From Dyadobacter sp. 3J3 (lineage in GTDB: Bacteria; Bacteroidota; Bacteroidia; Cytophagales; Spirosomataceae): a stretch of 64,000 nucleotides of DNA. Position 1 is the stretch's first letter, and each line of letters begins with the position of its first letter. The translations under genes and the position numbers were made by a program. A model generated the notes under the pieces. That model was not told the origin of the DNA, made no database searches, and saw nothing but the letters and a program-made list of their open reading frames with translations. Location: positions 186,001 through 250,000 of the forward strand of contig NZ_VTOL01000011.1 in NCBI RefSeq assembly GCF_009801115.1, written 5' to 3'. Below are positions 1 through 9,460 of this stretch, one piece after another.

Positions 1-1
1 T

Positions 2-880
2 GTCAACATGCGTAAAAGAATTAAATCCGGTAAAAGTGCTAATAATTTCAGTGGTAATTATTTGGCGCTCAACTATACACTTCCCGGGACTTTATACGAA
101 GATCCAACGATCGGTTTAAAGTTGGGCTTTCAACGGCGTTTTCTAAACTCCGGATTTATGGATTTTGCAATTGCACTGCAACAGGGTACACCCTGGTTTC
201 ATTACGGAGTTTTATATAATTGGTCAATTTCCTCACAAGCCAGTTTCGGGCTCGCATTCGGTGACTGGAAGAAAAGTTCTAAGTTTCCACTTTGTGATCT
301 ATTGCTATGCAATGAGCTGATTGGGCAGCAATGGAAAATTCGTTTGCCAGAATTAACAATTGGTCGGTATTTATATCGATTGAATTTAAGTTTTGCATAT
401 GAGCGAAAGTTTAACGAATCGCCATTTTCAATTAACTACCAAACTGATATTGGGTTGAATAAGGGATACAATTATATGTTAACACAGATTCCCAAACCAA
501 CTAATTTCTTTTCAAAATATCAGGATACACATTCGACAGAAGCTTCAATAACCTTTTCAATTCAACCTAGATATTATTTTTTGCAGGAAAGACAAAAGGT
601 TCGATCGGGAGGTGGAAATGGCATGTCAGGGGTATATGCTGGAATTAATACGGAATATAATTTTTACACGGGTCGTAACAATCCCCTTAGAGGACCTGAT
701 ACGAAAATAATCACTCAAAATAACATAAGGACCGGCCCGTTACTTGGCTTCCAGCAGCGACTTTTCAGTCATGGTTATATAGATTTTAATACCTCTTATA
801 ATTTTCAAAAAGATCTGAATATCCCATCAAGCCATTCCTTTGGATTTAGAGGTAATCTTGGAATTGGATTTGCCTTTTAA
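2..880 (+). CDS. Outer-membrane beta-barrel-like protein, 5' end cut off
   Basis: The frame is open to the window edge, so the true start and any signal peptide lie upstream; the first ATG is at 8. The protein is rich in aromatic/glycine-alternating strands and ends in GIGFAF, an aromatic terminal residue typical of outer-membrane barrels. It has an internal duplication: GLKLGFQRRFLNSGFMDF near residue 40 matches LLGFQQRLFSHGYIDF near residue 245, so the barrel seems built from two related halves. No named family is recognised. A decayed relative follows directly downstream. Membrane location is inferred from composition and the C-terminus only. Confidence 0.55.
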   Translation, partial: VNMRKRIKSGKSANNFSGNYLALNYTLPGTLYEDPTIGLKLGFQRRFLNSGFMDFAIALQQGTPWFHYGVLYNWSISSQASFGLAFGDWKKSSKFPLCDLLLCNELIGQQWKIRLPELTIGRYLYRLNLSFAYERKFNESPFSINYQTDIGLNKGYNYMLTQIPKPTNFFSKYQDTHSTEASITFSIQPRYYFLQERQKVRSGGGNGMSGVYAGINTEYNFYTGRNNPLRGPDTKIITQNNIRTGPLLGFQQRLFSHGYIDFNTSYNFQKDLNIPSSHSFGFRGNLGIGFAF

Positions 881-909
881 TTTATTGATAGTTGCATAAT
901 TATCACGTT

Positions 910-1250
910 ATGAAAAAAAGTTTTCTCCTTCTTTTATTAGTATTACTGACTAAAATTTCCTTCGGTCAGGATACATTAAAAATTATTTATTTTCAGGAAA
1001 CGGAAACACTTGTAAAACAACGTTTTATCGACCGTTATGAAGATGTTTTTATGACTTATGTTCAACCGCGGCATATCAAATATTTTTTCGGCCTCGGATT
1101 TCTTGATTTTAATGTATTACATAATTTCAAAAGAGTGTATTTCGGTACATAATTTCCTGGAAATCAAGAAAAATTTCGGTAAGATTTGCATTTCAAAAGC
1201 TAAAAAGCAATCCCGAAAAATTACTTTTTGCTCAATTTAGACACATATAA
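910..1250 (+). pseudogene. Decayed relative of the upstream barrel-like gene
   Basis: The start at 910 (ATG) gives a clean signal peptide, MKKSFLLLLLVLLTKISFGQ, followed by about 30 residues. The sequence then jumps to GLGFLDFNVLHNF, which resembles the GYIDFNTSYNF strand of the neighbour. The frame stops at 1152. In another frame the coding-like reading continues (VRFAFQKLKSNPEKLLFAQF) to a stop at 1248-1250. This fits an internal deletion plus a frameshift in a once longer barrel gene. A genuine short secreted protein of 80 residues is the alternative. The end overlaps the convergent lipoprotein gene by about 30 bases. Confidence 0.45.
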
Positions 1251-1943
1251 CACGCCATTTTCTCCTTTACAAAAGGAAAAACTATTTCCACCTCCGCAAA
1301 AAGCAGCGGAAGCTGATACATAAAGTCGATCCTTTTTGTCAAAATACAGACTATTAATCTGATGATTTTGAGGTAAATTTATTTTCTCTCCTTTTGAAGT
1401 TACAATGCCGGACGGTTCAAGACTTCCGCCAATTTCAACCTGATCAATTTTGTATTCTGTGCCTGCCGCTGTAACTGCTTTGTTCAATAATACCCTTGGG
1501 TCTTTTTCAGTAAAAGTTACGTTTTCGTAAGGAAACCAACTTATTCCTTTATCCATACTGTAAAAAGAAGGGCGTGTTGCATAAATTAACTGCTCCTTTG
1601 CTTTGTTGGATATGTAAGACTTGGTGTTGAAAACTAACAGCGTGTCCTGCACCTCTGTGAAACTAAAAATTCCAATTGGCTTATTATAATTTCCGGTTGT
1701 CCAGGTTTTTCCTTTGTCATCGGTTTTATAAATTTTTAAACCGGTGGTAATAACAAGCGATTTATCAATGTCTCCATAAACGCCTTCAATTGGCCTGGCA
1801 TCGGGTGCGGTTACTATATACCAGTCTGGATTTTCAATTTGGGTTTCAATTTCGACGGGATTTTGAATTTCGATATCATTTTTATCTTTTTGACACGACG
1901 ACAAAATAAAAATGGACAGGCAGGCTAATAAAATGGGTTTCAT
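1221..1943 (-). CDS. BNR/Asp-box-containing lipoprotein
   Basis: This 240-residue protein has a lipoprotein signal with lipobox LSSC (Cys17), so it is probably anchored to a membrane facing the periplasm or exterior. Two Asp-box-like motifs are visible, TDDKGKTW near residue 74 and SMDKGISW near residue 129. Such motifs mark blades of sialidase/BNR-type propellers, but two blades in 240 residues is too few for a full propeller. The C-terminal part is Cys- and Gly-containing (AAFCGGGNSFSFCKG). No catalytic residues can be assigned, so the role is unknown. It stands alone, convergent with the decayed barrel gene and divergent from the large kinase. Confidence 0.7.
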   Translation of the reverse strand: MKPILLACLSIFILSSCQKDKNDIEIQNPVEIETQIENPDWYIVTAPDARPIEGVYGDIDKSLVITTGLKIYKTDDKGKTWTTGNYNKPIGIFSFTEVQDTLLVFNTKSYISNKAKEQLIYATRPSFYSMDKGISWFPYENVTFTEKDPRVLLNKAVTAAGTEYKIDQVEIGGSLEPSGIVTSKGEKINLPQNHQINSLYFDKKDRLYVSASAAFCGGGNSFSFCKGENGVLYVSKLSKK

Positions 1944-2412
1944 AAAAGTGGATGTTTGGTGAGTTTTACTGTTTCAATTTATACATTGTCACCATAATTG
2001 TAGTTAATTGGTATGTTATCAAATGATTAAGAATGGACAGTAGGATCTTATAAATCTAAACATGTTAATTTTATGGAAATCTTTACTGATGACGATCTGA
2101 AAAATGAAACAAGGCATTAGTTTCGTATATAGTACAGGGGTATTTTTTTTGTACTATTTCCCGATAATACAAACACATTATTTATCAGAATTTTTGGCAT
2201 CAATCTAAAAGACTGGTGTAGAGGTAGTGTCTCGTTGGTTGAAGTTCCGGCACTTTAATGCTTTTCAATATTTTAAAAAGACTGCGAAGAAAATTTTATA
2301 AAAATGAAGTTTGGTAAAATAAAAATTATATATCGAAGAATAATTTCATCGTATTATATATGACAATAATGCACTAACCATACATTATGCTATATTTAAG
2401 ATTATTAATAAC
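1944..2412. other. 469-base intergenic region between divergent genes
   Basis: This AT-rich gap separates the BNR lipoprotein (leftward) from the multi-PAS kinase (rightward). No gene is seen. A TATATTTA at 2391-2398 differs by one base from the Bacteroidota -7 element TAnnTTTG and lies just ahead of the kinase start, but no -33 TTG sits at the right distance. Confidence 0.5.
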
Positions 2413-5400
2413 ATGACTGGCATGCTCAACATGGTAGACCCTAAATATCTAAATAAAGTATTCAATGCGTTTCCCACCCCAGGAGCAGTACTACTTCCGG
2501 ATTCTCCTAAATTTACGGTTGTTTACGTAAATCAGGCCTATCTCAATATTACCAATATTGCACGGGAGGATTTTGTCGGAAAAGGCTTTTTTGACGCCCT
2601 CACCGGAAATGCCTATTTCAAAGCACAACTTTGGAAAGATCTTCTAGAAGAATCAGTACGAGAAAAAAAGCCTGTTCAAACACCCGTTTTTGATTATAAT
2701 GTACCGGTGCAAGGCACTTCTGATTATGTAATAAAAAAACTTATAACTTCAATCACCCCAGTTTTAGATGCAAATAATGAAATTGAATTCATTATCCGAT
2801 CAGTCACAGATGTCACTGAAACGCTTGCTGTTAAGGAAAATGAAAGGGCAGTCAGCGATAACCTGGCCAGGAATGAAAAATTTCTAGAAGAGACTGAGCG
2901 TGTAGCAAGAATTGGAAGCTGGGAGGCAAATTTGGTAAATCAAAAGATTACCTGGTCCGATGTGGTGCGGGAAATACATGAAGTCGGGAAAGACTATGTT
3001 CCATATGCAGATTCACCAGTTTATTTTTATAAGGAAGGTGAAAACAGAGATTTATTTATAGCTGCTATTGATAAGGCCATTGAAAACGGTTCCGGATTTG
3101 ACCTTGAACTCCAGATTATTACAGCAAAAGGAAATGAGCGCTGGATCAGGTTAACCGGTCAGGCTGTTTTAAAGGATGGAATTTGTACCAGAATTTACGG
3201 TTCTATTCAGGATATTCATGATAGGAAAATCAATGAGGAAGAACTAATTGTTTCAAGAAACCGCTTTGAATCATTGGTCCAAACTGTTGACGGAATTGTA
3301 TGGGAAGCAGATGCACAAACTTTTGAATTTTCTTTTATCTCCGATCAGGTAATTAATATTCTTGGCTATACGCCACAGGAATGGCTGGCAGAACCTGATT
3401 TTTGGGCAAATCATATTCATTCGCTCGACCGTGTACAGGCCGTGGCTTATTGCCGACGTTGGGTGCAAGACGGCCGTAATCATACATTTGATTACAGAAT
3501 GACCCGCGCTGATGGAAGTATGGCCTGGATAAAGGACGTGGTTTCTGTTATCCGTGAAGATGGTAAACCGATGCTATTGCGTGGTATCATGATGGATATT
3601 TCCGAAAGCAGGAGGTTTACAGAGCTTGAATATCTTGAAAAAAAAATACTGGAACTGAATTCTCACAAGGAAATAGCAATTAAAGACATTCTGACTGAAT
3701 ATCTGACCGGAATTGAGACTATTTTTCCTAATATGAAGTGTTCAATTCTTCAGGCTAAAAATGGTCGCCTTTACAACTGGTCGTCGCCATCATTGCCACC
3801 TGCTTATGTATCAGATATTCAGGGATTATTAATTGGAAAAAACACGGGTTCCTGCGGTTCTGCGGCTTTTCTGAAAAAACCGGTCATTGTAAGTGATATA
3901 AAAAATGATATCCGATGGGCAGATTATAAAGATCTGGCCATAAAATATAATCTGCGTGCCTGCTGGTCGTATCCGATTGTAAATTCTGAAGGCGATGTAA
4001 TTGCTACTTTGGGTATTTATTATCGGGAAGTAAAAGTGCCGGTAGAAGAGGAATTGAAAGTTATTGAAAAATCAAGTGCCATTTTAAAAGTAATTCTGGA
4101 AAATCGGCAAAGCCTGGAAATGCTGGAAGAAACCTTTTTTTTGATGAATCAAGGTCAGGAACTAGCACATTTTGGAAACTGGCAATGGGATATCGTCAAT
4201 AATGTGGTAAGCTGGTCGGATACACTTTATGATATCTACGGTCTGACTCGAACCGGATTTAAGGCTACTTTTGAAGGCTATCAGGAATTGCTGCATCCGG
4301 ATGATAAAATACGTGTGTACCAGACAATCCAGAGTGTATTAGAAACCGAAAAAGACGTTGTTTTTGAAGAAAGAATAATTCGTCCCTCCGGCGAAATCCG
4401 AAATCTAAAATCATGGGGAAGGCTAAAAATCGATGAAAAGGGAAAGCCACTAAAAATGATCGGAGCCTGTCTTGATATTACCGAAAGCAGGAAAGTCCAG
4501 CAAGAATTACTGACGAGTGAATCCCGGTTAAGAAGCCTGGTGGATGCTCAGACAAATTACGTTATAAGACTTGATTTGGCTGGTCGTTATACATATTATA
4601 ACAAAAAATATGCACAGGATTTTGGGTGGTCTTTCAAGGATGAAGATCTGAATGGAGAAAGTTGTATTACTATCGCTATTCCGGAGCATCATGTCAGGTT
4701 TTTGGAAGTTTCTGAATTGTGTAAACAAAAGCCAGGCAAAATTTATCAGATTGAGATTGATAAAATCGGTAACGGAGGTAAAATTATTTCTACTTTGTGG
4801 GATTTTGTCTGTTTGGTTGATTCTAACGGAAAACCTATTGAAATTCAATGTACAGGTCTTGACGTAACTGACCGAAAAAAAATGGAAGATGCCCTCAAAA
4901 ATAGTAATGAGCGGTATGAACTGGTAAACCAGGCCACAAATGATGCGATTTACGATTGGGATTTAGACATAGATCACATTGCCTGGGGTGATGGTTACCG
5001 TCGTTTGTTTGGCTATGAAGTGAATGGAGAAAGATATTCGTTGGAGAAATGGACGTCAAATGTGCATCCTGTCGATCTGGATGAAGTAACGCGCAATCTT
5101 AATATAGCTCTTGCTGACGAAACGCAACAAAACTGGTCGGCTGAGTATCGCTACCAAAAACTTAATAGAACTTATGCATTTGTACAGGAGAGAGGTTTTA
5201 TTATCAGAAATCCTGTTGGTAAACCCGTAAGAATGATCGGGGTGTTGCGTGACATTACTGAAATAAAACAAACTCAGATAAAACTTCTTCGGAAGTCAAA
5301 ATTTTTGGCTGTCATTGCAGAAGTAAACAACAGTCTTTTACAATTTAACGACTGGTCGGAAGCGTTAGATAAATCTTTCGGGATTGTGGGACTTGCCGTC

Positions 5401-6894
5401 ATGGTAGACAGGGTGTATTATTTTGAAAATTACACGGACAGAGGTTCGGGACAAAAATTCTCGAGTCAGAAATTTGAATGGAATGCAGGTACCTTTGATT
5501 CTCAGATTGATAATCCAAGATTGCAAAATGTGCCTCATGATACCCTGGTTGAATTAATTAACCCGCTGAATGAAAACAGGCCCTTCAATGCGATCATAAG
5601 TCAGCTTCCCGATTCTGATTTTAAGGCCGATCTCATACAGCAGCAGATCAAGGCTATGCTGATACTTCCAGTTTTTGTAAAGAATAAATTTTATGGTTAT
5701 CTGGGATTTGATGACTGCCGTCATGAAAGAGAATGGGATGATGACGAGATCTCCTTTTTAAAAACCATCGTTGTTAATCTGGCAAAAGTTATTGAAGGAC
5801 AGGAGGCGGATGAAGCACTGCTCGCGGCTTTTGAAGAAAAAAACAAAACACTTGAAAGTATCCAGGATGGCTTTTTTGCTGTCAATGAGGACTGGACGGT
5901 AACTTATTGGAATAAGGAAGCAGAACGTTTGCTGGGTATTAAACGTGAAGAAATCGTAAATCATAATTTGTGGGATATTTATAATAAAAATAAAGCACCG
6001 AAATCCTATTATCAATATAGCAAGGTACTGCAAGAAAAAATACCTGTAAGATTTGAGGAATATTATGTGCCTGTGCATCGCTGGTTTGAAGTCAGTGCCT
6101 ATCCTACAAGCGCAGGTATAACAGTTTATTTTAAAAATATCACGGAACGTAAATTAGCCGAGGTTAAGCTGAAAGAATTGCATCAGGAATTGGAAAATAA
6201 TCTAAAAATTCTGGCAATTTCTAATTCCGAACTCGAACAATTTGCATACGTGGCTTCACACGACTTGCAGGAACCGCTGCGAATGGTTACCAGTTTTTTG
6301 ACACTCCTTGAAAAAAAATACAGCGATTCGCTGGATGAAAAGGCAAAAAAATATATTTTTTTCGCTGTTGACGGAGCTAGAAGAATGCGCCAGATTATTC
6401 TGGACCTGCTTGATTTTTCAAGAGTCGGGAAATCGGAGGAGAAGCTCGAAGAAGTTGATTTGAATGAATTAATAGAAGAAATAATGCTTCTTTACAGAAA
6501 AAATATTGAAGAAAAACACGCGACCATCAAATTTGCTGATCTACCTGTGCTTAATACATTTAAAACACCTTTAAGACAGATTTTTCAGAATCTGATAAGC
6601 AATGGATTGAAGTATCAGCCGCATAGCAGAGTGCCACAGATAGATATTTCATCCAAGGAGACCGGGTCGCACTGGGAATTCGCCGTCAGGGATAACGGAA
6701 TCGGGATTAACGAGCAGTATTTCGATAAGATTTTTATTATCTTTCAAAGACTTCATAATAAAGACGAATATTCGGGCACTGGGATGGGGCTGGCGATTAC
6801 GAAAAAAATTGTGGAAAATCTGGGCGGGACAATCTGGTTAAAATCAGTAGAAGGAAAAGAAAGCACTTTTTATTTTAGCATTGCAAAACAGTAA
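2413..6894 (+). CDS. Hybrid-sensing multi-PAS/GAF histidine kinase
   Basis: A 1493-residue sensor kinase with no transmembrane segment, so probably cytoplasmic. In order I read PAS (about 15-130), PAS (155-275), PAS (280-400), GAF (405-560), PAS (575-700), PAS (703-825), PAS (831-955), GAF (965-1135), PAS (1140-1250), HisKA (1270-1340) and HATPase_c (1380-1490). The phosphoacceptor is His1283 in ASHDLQEPLR. The N box is NLISNGLKYQ (Asn1393/Asn1397), G1 is DNGIGI (Asp1427) and G2 is GTGMGL (1455-1460). PAS boundaries are approximate. ATGs at 2422 and 2431 are alternative starts. It is followed 12 bases later by a CheY-like regulator and then a receiver-PAS protein, its likely partners. The signal sensed is unknown. 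Confidence 0.93.
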   Translation: MTGMLNMVDPKYLNKVFNAFPTPGAVLLPDSPKFTVVYVNQAYLNITNIAREDFVGKGFFDALTGNAYFKAQLWKDLLEESVREKKPVQTPVFDYNVPVQGTSDYVIKKLITSITPVLDANNEIEFIIRSVTDVTETLAVKENERAVSDNLARNEKFLEETERVARIGSWEANLVNQKITWSDVVREIHEVGKDYVPYADSPVYFYKEGENRDLFIAAIDKAIENGSGFDLELQIITAKGNERWIRLTGQAVLKDGICTRIYGSIQDIHDRKINEEELIVSRNRFESLVQTVDGIVWEADAQTFEFSFISDQVINILGYTPQEWLAEPDFWANHIHSLDRVQAVAYCRRWVQDGRNHTFDYRMTRADGSMAWIKDVVSVIREDGKPMLLRGIMMDISESRRFTELEYLEKKILELNSHKEIAIKDILTEYLTGIETIFPNMKCSILQAKNGRLYNWSSPSLPPAYVSDIQGLLIGKNTGSCGSAAFLKKPVIVSDIKNDIRWADYKDLAIKYNLRACWSYPIVNSEGDVIATLGIYYREVKVPVEEELKVIEKSSAILKVILENRQSLEMLEETFFLMNQGQELAHFGNWQWDIVNNVVSWSDTLYDIYGLTRTGFKATFEGYQELLHPDDKIRVYQTIQSVLETEKDVVFEERIIRPSGEIRNLKSWGRLKIDEKGKPLKMIGACLDITESRKVQQELLTSESRLRSLVDAQTNYVIRLDLAGRYTYYNKKYAQDFGWSFKDEDLNGESCITIAIPEHHVRFLEVSELCKQKPGKIYQIEIDKIGNGGKIISTLWDFVCLVDSNGKPIEIQCTGLDVTDRKKMEDALKNSNERYELVNQATNDAIYDWDLDIDHIAWGDGYRRLFGYEVNGERYSLEKWTSNVHPVDLDEVTRNLNIALADETQQNWSAEYRYQKLNRTYAFVQERGFIIRNPVGKPVRMIGVLRDITEIKQTQIKLLRKSKFLAVIAEVNNSLLQFNDWSEALDKSFGIVGLAVMVDRVYYFENYTDRGSGQKFSSQKFEWNAGTFDSQIDNPRLQNVPHDTLVELINPLNENRPFNAIISQLPDSDFKADLIQQQIKAMLILPVFVKNKFYGYLGFDDCRHEREWDDDEISFLKTIVVNLAKVIEGQEADEALLAAFEEKNKTLESIQDGFFAVNEDWTVTYWNKEAERLLGIKREEIVNHNLWDIYNKNKAPKSYYQYSKVLQEKIPVRFEEYYVPVHRWFEVSAYPTSAGITVYFKNITERKLAEVKLKELHQELENNLKILAISNSELEQFAYVASHDLQEPLRMVTSFLTLLEKKYSDSLDEKAKKYIFFAVDGARRMRQIILDLLDFSRVGKSEEKLEEVDLNELIEEIMLLYRKNIEEKHATIKFADLPVLNTFKTPLRQIFQNLISNGLKYQPHSRVPQIDISSKETGSHWEFAVRDNGIGINEQYFDKIFIIFQRLHNKDEYSGTGMGLAITKKIVENLGGTIWLKSVEGKESTFYFSIAKQ

Positions 6895-6905
6895 CCAACA
6901 ACGTT

Positions 6906-7343
6906 ATGAAAAGTATACATATTTTATTAGTGGAGGATAATGAAGGTGATATTTTGCTCACAACAGAGGCTTTGCAGGAAGCAAGAATTTTAAACAGAAT
7001 CAGTGTTGTCAGAGACGGAGAAGAAGCGATTGATTTCTTAAAGCAGGAAGGAAAACATACACTGGCAGAACAGCCGGATCTAGTACTGCTGGATGTAAAC
7101 CTTCCCAAAAAAAATGGACATGAAGTACTTAAGTATATTAAGAAAAGTGATGAGATAAAGCATATTCCTGTAATAATGCTAACTACATCATCCTCAGAAA
7201 AGGATATTAATCTTTCCTATAAGAATCATGCGAATTGCTACATCACCAAACCGATAGAACTGGATAGTTTTTTGAATGTGGTCAGGCAGATCGAAAATTT
7301 CTGGATCAGCATTGTAACGTTGCCATCCGTAAACATAAATTGA
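6906..7343 (+). CDS. Single-domain response regulator (Rcp1/CheY-like)
   Basis: A stand-alone receiver domain of 145 residues with no output domain. The acidic pocket includes Glu10/Asp11, and Asp15 lies nearby. The phosphoacceptor is Asp63 (LLDVNLPKKNG), the switch Thr is Thr93, and Lys115 sits in YITKP. The KKNGHEVL pattern is typical of phytochrome-type Rcp1 regulators that relay phosphate from large PAS/GAF kinases. It lies 12 bases after the kinase and its stop overlaps the next start (TGATG), so the three genes are probably one translationally coupled unit. It most likely takes phosphate from the kinase and signals by protein contact. Confidence 0.9.
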   Translation: MKSIHILLVEDNEGDILLTTEALQEARILNRISVVRDGEEAIDFLKQEGKHTLAEQPDLVLLDVNLPKKNGHEVLKYIKKSDEIKHIPVIMLTTSSSEKDINLSYKNHANCYITKPIELDSFLNVVRQIENFWISIVTLPSVNIN

Positions 7344-8344
7344 TGGAAAAGGATAAAAACAGATATAAAATTCTTGTCATTGAAGATAATGCCGGAGATT
7401 TTGCGCTAATTGAAGATTTTCTGGATGAGCAGATCTCTTCTCCTGAAATTTTCCAGGCTAAAAATTTCAAGGAAGGGAGGTCTTTACTTGTAGAGGAAAA
7501 ACTGCCTGTAAATGTCATTTTACTTGATCTTTCTTTACCTGATAAAAGCGGGGAAAATCTGATCATGGAAATAGTTGCCCTCAGCGCAGGAATTCCGATC
7601 ATTGTTTTAACAGGATATCCGGACATATCTTTCAGTGTTAAATCACTTTCTCTGGGTGTTTCTGATTATTTACTTAAAGACGAATTATCTGCTTCCAATT
7701 TATACAAAAGCATCCTTTACAGTATTGAGCGAAAGAAAAAATCGGCTGAACTGGAAGAATCAGAAAAACGCTACAGTGATCTTTTTCAGCTAAGTCCTCA
7801 GCCAATGTGGGTTTATGATCTTGAAACATTGCAATTTATGAACGTTAATGATGCCGCGATCAGGCATTACGGATATAATCTCGAAGAATTTCTTGAGATG
7901 ACGATCAGTGATATACGGCCGGTTGAAGATCTTAACCAGGTTGAAGAATCATTGAATCAGACAAGAAGACAATCAACTTTTCATTACAACGGTATCTCCC
8001 GGCACCGAAAGAAAAATGGGGAAATAATACAAGCAGAAATTCAAAGTAACGTTATTTATATAAATGGTAAAAAGGCCAGGGTAGTTTTGGTAAATGACAT
8101 TACCGAAAGGTTGCATTACATTGAAGCGATTGAACGTCAAAACCAAAAATTGCAGGAAATTGCCTGGCTTCAATCTCATGTCGTTAGGGCTCCCGTTGCC
8201 AGACTGATGGGTATTGTTGACCTGATCAAAAATTACCATCATTCAGAAAATGAAAAAAAGGAATTGTTGGATCATATGCTTATTTCGGCTAATGAGCTTG
8301 ACGGGATTATTAGGGATATAGCGAATAAGACAAAACTAATTTGA
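7343..8344 (+). CDS. Receiver-PAS protein with C-terminal HisKA-like helix, no ATPase domain
   Basis: The ATG at 7343 overlaps the upstream stop, and a TTG one codon earlier is possible. The 333-residue protein has a receiver domain (about 8-125; phosphoacceptor Asp62 in LLDLSLPDKSG), a PAS domain (about 143-265), and a C-terminal segment LQSHVVRAPVARLMG with His279, followed by a second helix to the end. That segment looks like the dimerisation/His-phosphotransfer domain of a histidine kinase, but the protein stops where the ATP-binding domain should start. I infer a phosphorelay intermediate or a decoy dimerisation partner for the kinase two genes upstream. A hairpin follows the stop. Confidence 0.85.
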   Translation: MEKDKNRYKILVIEDNAGDFALIEDFLDEQISSPEIFQAKNFKEGRSLLVEEKLPVNVILLDLSLPDKSGENLIMEIVALSAGIPIIVLTGYPDISFSVKSLSLGVSDYLLKDELSASNLYKSILYSIERKKKSAELEESEKRYSDLFQLSPQPMWVYDLETLQFMNVNDAAIRHYGYNLEEFLEMTISDIRPVEDLNQVEESLNQTRRQSTFHYNGISRHRKKNGEIIQAEIQSNVIYINGKKARVVLVNDITERLHYIEAIERQNQKLQEIAWLQSHVVRAPVARLMGIVDLIKNYHHSENEKKELLDHMLISANELDGIIRDIANKTKLI

Positions 8345-8345
8345 G

Positions 8346-8383
8346 ATTCTCCTATCAAAGTCGACTGACTTTGATAGGAGAAT
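8346..8383. terminator. Perfect 17-bp stem hairpin between convergent genes
   Basis: ATTCTCCTATCAAAGTC at 8346-8362 pairs perfectly with 8367-8383 around the loop GACT. It lies between the stop of the receiver-PAS gene and the end of the convergent DinB-like gene. The position suggests a bidirectional transcription end, although no clear T-run follows. Confidence 0.6.
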
Positions 8384-8412
8384 ATGTTTAATCATGACTA
8401 ATAGTATTTGTT

Positions 8413-8934
8413 TTAGCTGCGATCCCAAAACGCAGGCGGCTCTATGCCAAGTGCTCTAAGGTAAACGTAGCCCTGTGCGCGATGGTGGATTTCGTTGTCA
8501 ATGATATATAAAGTTGTAAAATAAACCGGACCATCATATTGTCCGAAAGCAGCATCCATTTCATGGAAACGTGATACCGGGATTTTTGGCCAGATTGTGT
8601 TAATCTCCTCTGTAATTTTATCCCAAAGTGCCAGTACTTCTTGCTTGGTAGCTGGTGGCGTTGATGTAAAATTTAGAGGAGGATCACCGTAGGTCCATTC
8701 TCCAGACAAAATCCCATGAATTCCTGGCCCTGAAAGTACCATGATTTCCATAATTAATTCTGCAAAAGTGCGCATGCCTCCAATAGAAAAGGTGTAAAAC
8801 TGGTCGTCAGGAAATGCTTCAATCGCACGGCGCGTAATCCGACGGTGTCCCTGCCAGTGATTTAACAAGGCATCCTGTGTGATGAAAACTTCAGATTCAA
8901 GAAGTTCTTTTACCTCACTAGTGTTATTTTCCAT
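8413..8934 (-). CDS. DinB-family (YfiT-like) putative metal-dependent protein
   Basis: A 173-residue DinB/YfiT four-helix-bundle family protein. Characteristic parts are NHWQGHRRITRRAI (His26, His30) in the first helix and IDNEIHHRAQGYVYLR (His150, His151) in the last, which supply the usual His metal site. FSIGGMRTFAEL near residue 49 is also family-typical. Members include thiol-dependent transferases and many uncharacterised stress proteins; they are unrelated to DNA polymerase IV despite the name. It is a single gene with a TTCCTTTG near-match to a -7 element upstream. Its substrate cannot be told from sequence. Confidence 0.85.
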   Translation of the reverse strand: MENNTSEVKELLESEVFITQDALLNHWQGHRRITRRAIEAFPDDQFYTFSIGGMRTFAELIMEIMVLSGPGIHGILSGEWTYGDPPLNFTSTPPATKQEVLALWDKITEEINTIWPKIPVSRFHEMDAAFGQYDGPVYFTTLYIIDNEIHHRAQGYVYLRALGIEPPAFWDRS

Positions 8935-9127
8935 TTTGCTAAAAGTTTATGTTTTTACTATTTCCATTACAAAGGAAATACATGCCAGTGACAGCCCTAT
9001 GTCAGCAGGGTTTTTAGGGTGGAAAATATTTTTTAATGAATCAAAATTAAAGAAAGAGAAAGCAAGAATCAGGTTTTAAGTAAAACTTCGTGACAGTAAT
9101 TTTAAGGAAACAAACCTGAATTTTACG

Positions 9128-9460
9128 ATGATTATACTGCATAGTAGCCTGGGGATTGACAAGCCTACAATTCAAAGAAATTTGGGAAGGTTAATCCGTA
9201 GTGGCGAAATTACACTGGGTGGCTACAAAAAGGCGAGAATTTATGGCACCCTTCATTGCCGCTCTGGAAAAAGAATGAAAATAGAAAACCGGGTTTTCTT
9301 TAAAGATGAGCAGCAGGCAATTACAGAAAAGTACCGGCCATGCGCGCACTGCCTTCCTGGAAAATATAAGTTGTGGAAATTAAATAACGATTTGAAAATC
9401 GTGTATAATGATAATTCTCACGCAGATTCCGATCTTTTAGCAAGGCTCCTCCATAAATAA
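9128..9460 (+). CDS. Ada metal-binding domain protein
   Basis: A 110-residue protein whose central part, IYGTLHCRSGKRMKIENRV followed by YRPCAHCLPGKYKLW, matches the N-terminal zinc domain of the Ada alkylation-repair protein. Cys44, Cys72 and Cys75 are present, but the second Cys of the usual four-Cys site (about four residues after Cys44) is absent; His43 or His74 may substitute. The AraC-type helix-turn-helix and the methyltransferase domain of full Ada are missing. It converges on and overlaps by 43 bases an AlkA-type glycosylase, so alkylation-damage sensing or repair is a reasonable inference. Confidence 0.75.
   Translation: MIILHSSLGIDKPTIQRNLGRLIRSGEITLGGYKKARIYGTLHCRSGKRMKIENRVFFKDEQQAITEKYRPCAHCLPGKYKLWKLNNDLKIVYNDNSHADSDLLARLLHK

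Noticed and set aside
1058..1240. 60-residue ORF overlapping the decayed barrel gene
   Set aside because: Its composition is unlike a protein; another frame of the same region continues the barrel-like reading better.
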